DNA of 64,000 bases from an uncultured Pelagibacteraceae bacterium (GTDB taxonomy: Bacteria; Pseudomonadota; Alphaproteobacteria; Pelagibacterales; Pelagibacteraceae). A program made the position numbers and the translations under genes. Numbering within the stretch: the first letter of the stretch is position 1; the number at the start of each line of letters is the position of its first letter. The DNA lies in contig CACKGK010000005.1 in assembly GCA_902599665.1 (NCBI GenBank), forward strand, positions 18,281-82,280, given 5' to 3'. Shown one piece after another: positions 1-9,120 of this stretch. The notes under the pieces are model-generated. The model searched no databases, had not been told where the DNA came from, and was given only the letters and a program-made list of their open reading frames with translations.

Positions 1-350
1 TCTTTCTCATCAGAAAGTGATAAAAAAACTTTATATTTTTGTATCTTAAATTTTTTTTGCAAAAAATTGTTTAACTTTTTTGATAGTGAAATATATGGTT
101 TTCCATTCTTGTAATTCTTAATTTCAATATCTATAAATTTTATATTTGATCTAAAACCGGTCCCTATAGCTTTAACAAATGCCTCTTTTGCAGCGAATCT
201 TTTTGCATAAAAATTAATTTTATTTTTTAATTTTTTCCCCTGTAAAATTTCTTTTTCTGTAAAAATTCTATTTAAAAAACCTTTAATTTTTAATGAATTT
301 TTTATTCTACTGTTTTTAATAATATCAACACCATTTCCTATTATATGCAT
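1..350 (-). CDS. acpS: holo-[acyl-carrier-protein] synthase, C-terminus cut by window edge
   Basis: Manual reverse translation starts MHIIGNGVDIIKNSRI and contains FAAKEAFVKAIGTG, typical of AcpS; start codon overlaps the pdxJ stop. Confidence 0.85.
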   Translation of the reverse strand, partial: MHIIGNGVDIIKNSRIKNSLKIKGFLNRIFTEKEILQGKKLKNKINFYAKRFAAKEAFVKAIGTGFRSNIKFIDIEIKNYKNGKPYISLSKKLNNFLQKKFKIQKYKVFLSLSDEK

Positions 351-1069
351 TATCTTAATATTTTAATGAATTGTTTAACTACTTTTGAAATGCTATGCGT
401 GACAGACTCTCCAATTATAAAATGGCCTATATTAAATTCTTCAATTTGTTTAATCTTATTGAGTATTTTTGTTGTCTTATAGTCCATACCATGTCCAGCA
501 TGAACCTCTAAACCTATATTTTTTGCATAAGTAGCACATTTTTTAATTTTATTTAGTTCTCTTAAATAATTTTTTTTCTGTTTTATTTGGTTAGAAATTT
601 TACCTGTGTGTATCTCTATACATTTACTTCCTAAAGTTTTAGATAATTTTATATCTTGAAGAGATGGATTTATAAATAAGCTAGTCCTAATATTATTTCT
701 ATTAAAAATTTCTAATATTTTTTTGATTTTATTTTTATTTTTTTTTAAATTTAATCCACCTTCAGTCGTAATTTCATTTCTTTTTTCAGGTACAAGACAA
801 ATGAAAGAAGGTTTATTTTTAAGTGCTATTTTTACCATTTTTGGATCTGAAGCTATTTCCAAGTTAACAGGGATTAATTTATTAGATGATAGGATTTTTA
901 AATCTATATCTTTAATATGTCTCCTATCCTCTCTTAAATGAACAGTTATGGAGTCGGCACCAGCCTTTAAAACATCTAAAGCGACAGTATAAGGGTCAGG
1001 ATGTTTTTCACCTCTAGCATTTCTCAACGTTGCAATATGGTCTATATTAACCCCCAGTCTCTTTTTCAT
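350..1069 (-). CDS. pdxJ: pyridoxine 5'-phosphate synthase
   Basis: MKKRLGVNIDHIATLRNARG, VHLREDRRHI, GHGMDY. Confidence 0.95.
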   Translation of the reverse strand: MKKRLGVNIDHIATLRNARGEKHPDPYTVALDVLKAGADSITVHLREDRRHIKDIDLKILSSNKLIPVNLEIASDPKMVKIALKNKPSFICLVPEKRNEITTEGGLNLKKNKNKIKKILEIFNRNNIRTSLFINPSLQDIKLSKTLGSKCIEIHTGKISNQIKQKKNYLRELNKIKKCATYAKNIGLEVHAGHGMDYKTTKILNKIKQIEEFNIGHFIIGESVTHSISKVVKQFIKILR

Positions 1070-1656
1070 TTTAAAAATCTACTTCCAGGTTTGGTAATTG
1101 GAATTTTTTTTAGACTTTCTGGAATATTTTTTTCTTTAAAAGTTGGAATTTTTAATTTTACTTGTGAGATAATTTTTTTTCTTTTTATTTTTAAAGTTTG
1201 CTTATTAGATCTATCAATTAAACAAGCAAATCCTAATAAAATTGCACCAGATTTTTTTATTAATTTAGCACATTCTAAACTTGATTTACCCGTAGTTATG
1301 ACATCTTCAATAATTAAAACTTTTGAATTTTTTTTTATGTAAAAACCTCTTCTTAATTTAAAATTCCCATCAACTCGCTCACAAAAAATTGTCTCTTTTT
1401 TTAAAACTCTACCGATCTCATAACCAATAACAATTCCACCTATTGCAGGTGAAAGAATTAAATCAATATTTTTAAAAGTTTTTTTTATTTTACTTGCTAA
1501 AGATTTTGTAAATTTTTCTGAACTATTTGGAAAGCTTAGTAATCTTGCGCATTGTACATAAGAAGGTGAATGAAGTCCAGATGACAATACGAAGTGTCCG
1601 TCTAACAAAGCGTTAGTTTTTCTTAAAACTGCTAAAGAGTTTTTTAAAGAAAGCAT
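1066..1656 (-). CDS. pyrE: orotate phosphoribosyltransferase
   Basis: VLIIEDVITTGKS PRPP motif; DGHFVLSSGLHSPSYVQ. Confidence 0.93.
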   Translation of the reverse strand: MLSLKNSLAVLRKTNALLDGHFVLSSGLHSPSYVQCARLLSFPNSSEKFTKSLASKIKKTFKNIDLILSPAIGGIVIGYEIGRVLKKETIFCERVDGNFKLRRGFYIKKNSKVLIIEDVITTGKSSLECAKLIKKSGAILLGFACLIDRSNKQTLKIKRKKIISQVKLKIPTFKEKNIPESLKKIPITKPGSRFLK

Positions 1657-3355
1657 ATTTTTTATTTTTGTGTCTAATAATTTTAAATTTATATTCTTTT
1701 TGTTTTAGTTCACTTATCAATTTTGTAAAGTTCTTAAGGTCATGTATGATTAAATTAAATTTAAAATTAATCCGTCCATTGAGTTTTTCTACCATTTCAA
1801 CACTTGATATATTAACAAAGTTTTCACCTATCATAGTTGTTACATCACCCATTTTTCCTGGTTCGTCTGGAAGGGAAATCCAAAGTGTAGTATTATATTT
1901 TTTTTCCTTAATCGGTTTACTATTTTCTCGGTACTGCCAATAACGTCTAATTGCAGCACGTGCTTTTCCTGTTTTAGTGCTGGTTAACCAATGTAATGAG
2001 GGAGAAGCCTTTTTTGAGGTGATAATCTTAACTACATCTCCGTTTCTCAATATAGATTGCAAAGCGCTTTCATTTCCATTTATTTCACAACCAACAGCAG
2101 CATCTCCAATTTGAGTGTGTACAGCATATGCAAAATCTATTGGTGTGGCATTTTTAGGTAATTTTATAATTGATCCTTTTGGTGTGAAACAAAAGGCGTT
2201 TTCTTGAAACATTTGAAGTTTTGTATATTCATAAGAGTCATCAGGATTCTCGTTTTTATTAATAATTTCAACTAAATCTGCTAACCAATCATATTCCTTC
2301 CAAGTTAAAGAATTAAATTTTTCAGATGATTTATATTTCCAGTGAGAAGCAATTCCTCTTTCTGCGAACTCATGCATTTGCTTTGTTCTCAATTGGATTT
2401 CAATTGGTCTTTTATTTGGTCCAATAATAGCTGTATGTAATGATTGATATTTATTGATTTTAGGTGATGAAATATAATCTTTAAATTTGCCCGGTATACA
2501 ATTCCATTTACTATGTAATACTCCTAATGCCTTATAGCAATCATCAATGTTATCTAAAATAATTCTAAAACCAATTATATCAGTTATTTGTTCAAGTGAA
2601 GTTCTTTTTTTTTGAATTTTTCTCCAAATTGAAAAAGGAGTTTTCTCCCTTCCAACTATTTTTGGTTCTATATTTTTAATTTTAAGTATTTCAAAAAACT
2701 CATCAGAAATATTATTAAAGTTAATAAGATTATTTTCTTTAATTTTATCTAATCTATCTTTTATCAATTTTCTTGCATCCTCATTTAATACTTCAAAAGA
2801 AAGATCTTCTAATTCATCTCTTATACGATGCATACCCATTCTATCAGCAAGTGGAGCATAAATTTCCATAGTTTCTTTTGCTTTTCTAATTTGCTTTTCT
2901 TTATCAACAACTCTGATAGTACGCATATTGTGTAGTCTATCGGCAAGTTTCACCAGTAAAACTCGGATGTCTTTTGACGTTGCTAATATTAATTTTCTAA
3001 AATTTTCTGCTTTAGAGTTTGATATAGCCTGATTTTCAAACTCAGAAATTTTTGTAACACCATCAACTAAATCCGCAACCTCTTTTCCAAATTCGGACTC
3101 AATAGTGTTGTAGGTTGCGTAAGTGTCTTCTATTGTGTCATGAAGTAATCCTGTTGCTATTGTTGCGCTATCTAGTTTTAACTCTGTTAGTATATTGGCA
3201 ACTGCAATTGGGTGAATAATATAAGGTGATCCCTCATCTCTTTTTTGTTTTTCATGGGCTTTTAAAGCAAAGTCGTAAGCCTTTGATAAAGTTTCAGGAT
3301 TTAAAAATTTATTATAATTTTTAACTTTATTTATTAATTCTTCAGATTTAAGCAT
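1613..3355 (-). CDS. rsh: RelA/SpoT-family (p)ppGpp synthetase/hydrolase (Rsh), short form
   Basis: HD hydrolase (LLHDTIEDT), synthetase (KYQSLHTAIIGP), TGS (CFTPKGSIIKLP) and C-terminal ACT-like region; 580 aa. Confidence 0.93.
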   Translation of the reverse strand: MLKSEELINKVKNYNKFLNPETLSKAYDFALKAHEKQKRDEGSPYIIHPIAVANILTELKLDSATIATGLLHDTIEDTYATYNTIESEFGKEVADLVDGVTKISEFENQAISNSKAENFRKLILATSKDIRVLLVKLADRLHNMRTIRVVDKEKQIRKAKETMEIYAPLADRMGMHRIRDELEDLSFEVLNEDARKLIKDRLDKIKENNLINFNNISDEFFEILKIKNIEPKIVGREKTPFSIWRKIQKKRTSLEQITDIIGFRIILDNIDDCYKALGVLHSKWNCIPGKFKDYISSPKINKYQSLHTAIIGPNKRPIEIQLRTKQMHEFAERGIASHWKYKSSEKFNSLTWKEYDWLADLVEIINKNENPDDSYEYTKLQMFQENAFCFTPKGSIIKLPKNATPIDFAYAVHTQIGDAAVGCEINGNESALQSILRNGDVVKIITSKKASPSLHWLTSTKTGKARAAIRRYWQYRENSKPIKEKKYNTTLWISLPDEPGKMGDVTTMIGENFVNISSVEMVEKLNGRINFKFNLIIHDLKNFTKLISELKQKEYKFKIIRHKNKKYAFFKKLFSSFKKN

Positions 3356-3371
3356 AATTATTTATATCATT

Positions 3372-3902
3372 TTATCGTACAATTTTAATACCCAATAACT
3401 GCTCAGAAGGTAAATTTGACAACAAAAATACTATATTTTTACGAAGTTTAGGGTGAAGCCAATCTTTATTTATTTCAAATAAAGGAAGTAATACAAAATT
3501 TCTGTTATGCATTCTTTCATGAGGTACATTGATTTTGTTATTTCCAATTTTTTTTTGGATTATCTCGCCATTGAAATCAATAATGTCAATATCAATAACT
3601 CTTGGAAAATTCCTTTTTGATTTAACTCTTCCAACCGTAATTTCAATATTTTTGATTTTTAAGAATAATTTTTTTAAATTAAGACTTGTTTCAATGAATA
3701 TAACAAAATTTATGAATTCTGGAAATTTTTCATTTGGCCATGATTTTGATCCATATAATTTTGATTTCTTTTTTATTAATATATTTTCTTTATTTAATAA
3801 TTTTAGAGCTTTATTTAAGTTTTTTTTTCTATCTCCTAAATTAGAACCAAAGGCGAGGTAAGCAAAATTAACTTGATTTTCTAATGTATCTTGATTTTTC
3901 AC
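3372..3902 (-). CDS. folK: 2-amino-4-hydroxy-6-hydroxymethyldihydropteridine pyrophosphokinase
   Basis: [16 protein letters not shown] and [13 protein letters not shown]; the longer ORF (to 3962) overlaps smpB, so the GTG at 3902 is the more likely start. Confidence 0.85.
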   Translation of the reverse strand: MKNQDTLENQVNFAYLAFGSNLGDRKKNLNKALKLLNKENILIKKKSKLYGSKSWPNEKFPEFINFVIFIETSLNLKKLFLKIKNIEITVGRVKSKRNFPRVIDIDIIDFNGEIIQKKIGNNKINVPHERMHNRNFVLLPLFEINKDWLHPKLRKNIVFLLSNLPSEQLLGIKIVR

Positions 3903-4338
3903 GGTTCCAATCTCTAGTTTTTTTTGTAAGTCTTTTGTCAAATAGTTTTTTTCCTTTAGCAACCGCTATTTCAAGTTTAGCTTTACCTTTTTTAAAATAC
4001 ATTTTAGTTGGTACGATAGTTAATCCATCTTCATGAATTCTACCAATTATCTTATTTATTTCTCGTTTATTAAGTAAAAGTTTTCTTTCAGAGTAAGGAT
4101 TGTGGTTTGTATAACTTGCTTGTTTATAGATAGGTATATGTGAGTTTATAAGAAATATTTCTCCTTCTTTATCAACAGCGTAGGAGTCTGCAATATTTAT
4201 TTTTCCAGCCCGTACCGACTTTATTTCAGATCCTTTTAATACGATTCCAGCCTCAAAAACTTCCTTAAAAAAATAATTAAAAGATGCTTTTCTGTTTATT
4301 GTAATAATTTTAAAACCAGAATTGGTTTTATTGCTCAT
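3868..4338 (-). CDS. smpB: SsrA-binding protein
   Basis: [38 protein letters not shown] tail. Confidence 0.95.
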   Translation of the reverse strand: MSNKTNSGFKIITINRKASFNYFFKEVFEAGIVLKGSEIKSVRAGKINIADSYAVDKEGEIFLINSHIPIYKQASYTNHNPYSERKLLLNKREINKIIGRIHEDGLTIVPTKMYFKKGKAKLEIAVAKGKKLFDKRLTKKTRDWNREKSRYIRKSS

Positions 4339-5218
4339 TAATTAATTCAGCTGATAAAAGAGCTTTTTTAACTTCATTTTTAGTTGTCTCTAAAACTGTT
4401 ACTAATGGCAATCTAACATTATCATCACAAAGACCAATAAGTTTGGCTGCATATTTTACTGGGGATGGGTTGCTTTCGATGAACAATGATTTATGAACAG
4501 GTTGAAGTTTTTTATCGATTTCTTCTGCTATTTTTAATTCATCTTTACTATTAGATTTAGAAAATTTTTGCATGTCTGAACACATCTTTGGAGCAATATT
4601 AGCAGTGACTGAAATACATCCTACTCCACCTCTTTTATTATATTCAAAAGCGAGTCCATCCTCACCTGTTAATTGAATAAATTCATTTCCAATTTTTTTA
4701 AAAGTCTCATCAACTCTATTCAGATCTCCAGTAGCATCTTTAACCCCAACAATGTTCTTAAGTTCAAATAATCTAGCCATAGTATCTACCGACATATCGA
4801 TCACAGATCTTCCGGGAATATTATAAATTATTATAGGTATCCCACAGCTGTCATTAATAGCTTTATAATGAGCATATAAGCCCTCCTGAGTAGGTTTATT
4901 GTAATACGGGGTAACTATCAATGCACCATCGGCTCCTGCTTTTTCAGCATGCTTTGTTAGTGAAATTGCCTCAACAGTTGAGTTTGACCCTGTGCCGGCT
5001 ATAACAGGTATTTTTCCTTTTGCTTCTTTTATACAAAGCTCAATTACTTTTTCATGTTCATCATGTGATAAAGTTGGTGATTCGCCTGTTGTACCAGCTG
5101 GCACAAGCCCATTTGTACCATTTTCTAAATGAAAATTAATAATTTTAATATAAGTTTCCTCATCAAGACTATCACCTTTAAAAGGTGTTACTAAAGCCAC
5201 ATTTGAACCTTTAAACAT
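4328..5218 (-). CDS. dapA: 4-hydroxy-tetrahydrodipicolinate synthase
   Basis: [38 protein letters not shown]. Confidence 0.95.
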   Translation of the reverse strand: MFKGSNVALVTPFKGDSLDEETYIKIINFHLENGTNGLVPAGTTGESPTLSHDEHEKVIELCIKEAKGKIPVIAGTGSNSTVEAISLTKHAEKAGADGALIVTPYYNKPTQEGLYAHYKAINDSCGIPIIIYNIPGRSVIDMSVDTMARLFELKNIVGVKDATGDLNRVDETFKKIGNEFIQLTGEDGLAFEYNKRGGVGCISVTANIAPKMCSDMQKFSKSNSKDELKIAEEIDKKLQPVHKSLFIESNPSPVKYAAKLIGLCDDNVRLPLVTVLETTKNEVKKALLSAELINEQ

Positions 5219-5245
5219 AAATATTTATATCATAAGTTGTTAGAA

Positions 5246-7432
5246 ATGATTTTTAGAAAATCTAAATTCCTATTTACAATTATATTTTTTTTGAGCTTTT
5301 TTCAATCATCATATTCAAATGAATTAATATTACCAAAAAAAAAACCTTCTTTTAAAAGCGAGTTAATAACTCCTCCCTATAAACCAGGCACTGTTGTTGA
5401 AAAACAAAGCTTAAAAAATGATAAAGATCTACCTAAAAAGATATTTGGAATTTTATTACCTCCAAAAAAACCACTGGTAGTTAAAAAACAGTTATTAAGA
5501 ACTGCAAAAAAAACAAAATACTATAGTGAAAGAGATTTTGAATACGCAAAACAAGCAATTAGATTTATGGAAAAGTCTAATTGGAAAGATGCTAAAATTG
5601 TTGCAAAAAAGGCTAGAGCCCAATCAATTTACGATTTTATTGAATGGAGACATTTGTTAACATCTGGAAATAAAGCATCATTTTCTGAATATAAGAGATT
5701 TATTGAAAGGGTTAAAGATTATCCAAGATTTGATAGAGTTAAATATCTAGCTGAACACAAGATCAATTTACAGAGTCAATCACCTTCAGAAATAATTAAT
5801 TGGCTTACAAAAAATGAACCGTTAAGTGGATATGGAAAAATGATGTTAGGTGAAAGTTTGATAAGGGTTGGTAGATCGGGAGAAGGTATTAAACTTGTCA
5901 AAGAAGGTTTTGTAAATGCTGACTTAAATACAAATAGCTTAAAATATTTTAGAAAGAAATTTAAAAATACTTTAGATACTTCAGATTATATTAAACGAGC
6001 AGACTATTATGCCTGGGAAGGTAAACACTGGGACCTTAAAAGAATTATTAGATATTTACCAAAAGATTATCAATTACTTTATACAGCTAGACAAATATTA
6101 ATAAGTAGAGGCTATGGTGTTGATGATGCGATAAAAAAAGTGCCACAAAAATTAAAAAATGACCCTGGCTTGAAATATGACAGATTAAAATGGAGACGGA
6201 AAAAAGGTCGTGTTGATAGTTCATTAGAAATATTAAATGATATTCAAAATACGAAGAAATATTTAGTTAGACCTGATAAATGGTGGAAAGAAAGATCAAT
6301 AATTGGAAGATCTTTATTATATAAAAAAAAATATAATTCTGCTTATAAAATAGTTTCAAAACATGCAATGTCAGAGGGGCCTGAATTTGCAGAGGCAGAA
6401 TGGATGAGTGGTTGGATAGCATTAAGTTTTTTAAAAAAACCTGAGCTGGCAGAAAACCATTTTAAAAATTTTTATTACAGTGTTAACTACCCAATAAGTC
6501 TTTCTAGAGGTGCTTACTGGTTGGGAAGAACTTATGAAAAAGTTGGGGACAAAGAAAATTCTAATAAGTGGTATTTTGAAGGATCAAAATATTTAACAAC
6601 TTATTATGGACAACTTTCACATATGAAAGTTAAACCGCAAGAAAAATTTGAATTAGATAAATTAATGTTTGTTGATGATAAATATGAGCAAGAATTTTAT
6701 TTAAAAAAACTTGTCGCAATTGTGGATCTACTTGATTATTTAAATAAAGATAAATACACCAAACATATATTAAGACATTTAGCTAATGATAATATAGAAA
6801 AAGGAAGCGAAGTTTTGGCTGCGAAACTGGCATCTGATATTTCACGATTTGATTTTGCAATACAAGTTTCTAAAATAGCATCATATCAAAAAAGATTTCA
6901 TAACCAATTTAATTACCCAATCATGAGTGTACCAAAATTTGTTGGTGGTAGGAAAATTCCTGATCCAGCTTTAATATTATCTATTATAAGACAGGAAAGT
7001 GAATTTGATACCTCGGCTAGAAGCAGAGTTGGTGCTCAAGGATTAATGCAGCTTATGCCATACACTGCTAAAACAGTTTCAAAGCAAGCTAAACTTGGTT
7101 ACTCTAAATCAAAATTAACAACCGACCCTGAATATAATATAAATTTAGGATCTCATTATATAGCCGGATTGATTGGTAATTATAAAGGCTCCTACCCTTT
7201 TGCTACAGCTGCTTATAATGCAGGACCCAAAAGAGTTAAGTACTGGAAGAAATTAAACAAAGATCCGCAAAAAAAACAAATAGATTATGTAGATTGGATT
7301 GAACTAATAAAATTTAAAGAAACCAGAAATTACGTTCAAAGAGTTTTGGAAAATTATAATGTTTATAGGTACATATTGTCTCAAAAACCGATTTATCTGA
7401 GCGATTTTTTTAAAAATAAGCCTTTATATTAA
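5246..7432 (+). CDS. slt: soluble lytic murein transglycosylase
   Basis: Signal-like N-terminus; IIRQESEFDTSARSRVGAQGLMQLMP...AAYNAGP SLT motif. ORF call begins at a TTG (5237); ATG at 5246 preferred. Confidence 0.9.
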   Translation: MIFRKSKFLFTIIFFLSFFQSSYSNELILPKKKPSFKSELITPPYKPGTVVEKQSLKNDKDLPKKIFGILLPPKKPLVVKKQLLRTAKKTKYYSERDFEYAKQAIRFMEKSNWKDAKIVAKKARAQSIYDFIEWRHLLTSGNKASFSEYKRFIERVKDYPRFDRVKYLAEHKINLQSQSPSEIINWLTKNEPLSGYGKMMLGESLIRVGRSGEGIKLVKEGFVNADLNTNSLKYFRKKFKNTLDTSDYIKRADYYAWEGKHWDLKRIIRYLPKDYQLLYTARQILISRGYGVDDAIKKVPQKLKNDPGLKYDRLKWRRKKGRVDSSLEILNDIQNTKKYLVRPDKWWKERSIIGRSLLYKKKYNSAYKIVSKHAMSEGPEFAEAEWMSGWIALSFLKKPELAENHFKNFYYSVNYPISLSRGAYWLGRTYEKVGDKENSNKWYFEGSKYLTTYYGQLSHMKVKPQEKFELDKLMFVDDKYEQEFYLKKLVAIVDLLDYLNKDKYTKHILRHLANDNIEKGSEVLAAKLASDISRFDFAIQVSKIASYQKRFHNQFNYPIMSVPKFVGGRKIPDPALILSIIRQESEFDTSARSRVGAQGLMQLMPYTAKTVSKQAKLGYSKSKLTTDPEYNINLGSHYIAGLIGNYKGSYPFATAAYNAGPKRVKYWKKLNKDPQKKQIDYVDWIELIKFKETRNYVQRVLENYNVYRYILSQKPIYLSDFFKNKPLY

Positions 7433-7527
7433 TGGCGGAAGGAGAGGGATTCGAACCCTCGGTACACCTTTTCAAGCGTACGGCGGTTTAGCAAACCGCT
7501 GGTTTCAACCAGCTCACCCATCCTTCC
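7433..7527 (-). tRNA. tRNA-Ser (GCT)
   Basis: Reverse complement GGAAGGATGGGTGAGC...GCGGTttGCTaaACCGC...GGTTCGAATCCC...TCCTTCCGCCA; 7-bp acceptor, long variable arm, encoded CCA. Confidence 0.95.
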
Positions 7528-7542
7528 GTACGTAGATGTGTA

Positions 7543-7577
7543 ACTTGAAATCATTGAATATTCAATATTAATCAAGT
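7543..7577. promoter_or_regulatory. nested inverted repeat upstream of soxB, candidate operator
   Basis: ACTTGA-aatc-ATTGAATATTCAAT-attaa-TCAAGT; perfect 14-bp palindrome with flanking 6-bp arms. Confidence 0.4.
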
Positions 7578-7591
7578 AATTTCTGGCAATT

Positions 7592-8845
7592 ATGAAAAAC
7601 AAATATTCGATATTCTCACTAATTAAAAATGCTTTTTCACAGCATGAAAACTGGAAGCAAGCTTGGGGAGATCCTGAGCCAAAAAGAGAATATGAAGCTA
7701 TTATAATTGGTGGCGGTGGTCACGGTTTAGCAACAGCATACTACCTAGCTAAAAAGCATAACATGAGAAATATTGCTGTGTTAGAAAAAGGCTGGATTGG
7801 TGGTGGAAATACAGGAAGAAATACTACAATTATAAGATCAAATTATTTGTGGGATGCAAGTGCTGGATTATACGATCATGCATTAAAGATTTGGGAAAAT
7901 TTATCTCAAGAATTAAATTACAATATAATGTTTAGCCAAAGAGGAGTTATGAATTTAGCTCATAACCTTCAAGATGTAAGAGATTTAAAAAGAAGAACTC
8001 ACGCAAACAGACTTAATGGTATTGATGCAGTGTGGTTAAATACAGATCAAGTAAAAGAATTTTGTCCAATAATAAATACTTCTCCAGATATAAGATACCC
8101 TGTTCTTGGTGGAACATTACAAAGAAGAGCAGGAACTGCTAGACATGATGCTGTTGCATGGGGTTATGCAAGAGGTGCTGATGAAATGGGTGTTGATATA
8201 ATTCAAAATTGTGAAGTTAAAGGTATTAAAAGAAATGGAGATAAAGTTGAAGGTGTTGAAACATCAAAAGGATTTATTAAAACAAAAAAAATTGGTGTTG
8301 TTGCAGCAGGACACTCAAGTGTAATTGCTAACATGGCAGGATTAAAATTACCGCTGGAAAGTAAACCTTTACAAGCATTAGTTTCAGAACCAGTTAAACC
8401 AATAATTGATACTGTAGTAATGTCGAACGCTGTACATGCATATGTTAGTCAGTCTGACAAAGGTGAACTAGTAATTGGCGCTGGTACGGATGCTTATGTT
8501 TCTTATACTCAAAGAGGTAGTCACGATGTTGTCGAAGGAACATTAAAAGCAATATTGGAGCTATACCCTATTTTTAGTCGAATGAAAATGTTGAGACAAT
8601 GGGGTGGAATTGTTGATATATGTCCTGATGCAAGTCCAATAATTAGTAAAACAAATATAAAAGGACTCTATTTTAACTGTGGTTGGGGCACTGGAGGCTT
8701 TAAAGCAACACCTGGATCTGGCGATTTATTTGCACACACTATTGCTAATGATGAACCACATAAATTAAATGCTGCATTTAATCTTAATCGATTTGTGAGT
8801 GGAGATCTAGTTGATGAACATGGTGCAGCCGCTGTAGCACACTAA
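7592..8845 (+). CDS. soxB: sarcosine oxidase beta subunit
   Basis: [18 protein letters not shown] dinucleotide fold; [17 protein letters not shown]; followed by soxD-soxA-soxG. Confidence 0.93.
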   Translation: MKNKYSIFSLIKNAFSQHENWKQAWGDPEPKREYEAIIIGGGGHGLATAYYLAKKHNMRNIAVLEKGWIGGGNTGRNTTIIRSNYLWDASAGLYDHALKIWENLSQELNYNIMFSQRGVMNLAHNLQDVRDLKRRTHANRLNGIDAVWLNTDQVKEFCPIINTSPDIRYPVLGGTLQRRAGTARHDAVAWGYARGADEMGVDIIQNCEVKGIKRNGDKVEGVETSKGFIKTKKIGVVAAGHSSVIANMAGLKLPLESKPLQALVSEPVKPIIDTVVMSNAVHAYVSQSDKGELVIGAGTDAYVSYTQRGSHDVVEGTLKAILELYPIFSRMKMLRQWGGIVDICPDASPIISKTNIKGLYFNCGWGTGGFKATPGSGDLFAHTIANDEPHKLNAAFNLNRFVSGDLVDEHGAAAVAH

Positions 8846-9120
8846 TGTTTTTAATAAATTGTCCATATTGTGGTGAAAGAGACCAAAGTGAATTTTCATG
8901 TGGAGGTGAAGCTCACATAGTTAGACCAAAACAACCAACTGAACTAAGTGATGATCAATGGGCAGAATATCTATTTATGAGAAAGAATATTAAAGGAGTT
9001 CAGTTCGAAAGATGGAACCATGCTCATGGATGTAGGAAATGGTTTAATATGGTTAGAGACACATCAAATGACAAGATACACGCAGTTTATAAAATGGGCG
9101 AAAAACCACCAGTAGAATAA
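8845..9120 (+). CDS. soxD: sarcosine oxidase delta subunit
   Basis: CPYCGERDQSEFSCGGEAHIVRP and NHAHGCRKWFN. Confidence 0.95.
   Translation: MFLINCPYCGERDQSEFSCGGEAHIVRPKQPTELSDDQWAEYLFMRKNIKGVQFERWNHAHGCRKWFNMVRDTSNDKIHAVYKMGEKPPVE

Noticed and set aside
723-941. Plus-strand ORFs inside pdxJ, pyrE, folK and many ribosomal genes
   Set aside because: Antisense to strongly recognisable genes, low-complexity Phe/Leu/Ser-rich translations of AT-rich reverse strands, no family similarity recognised.
7528-7591. Possible glycine riboswitch upstream of soxB
   Set aside because: The spacer is only 64 nt and shows no glycine-riboswitch-like core; only the dyad was supported.
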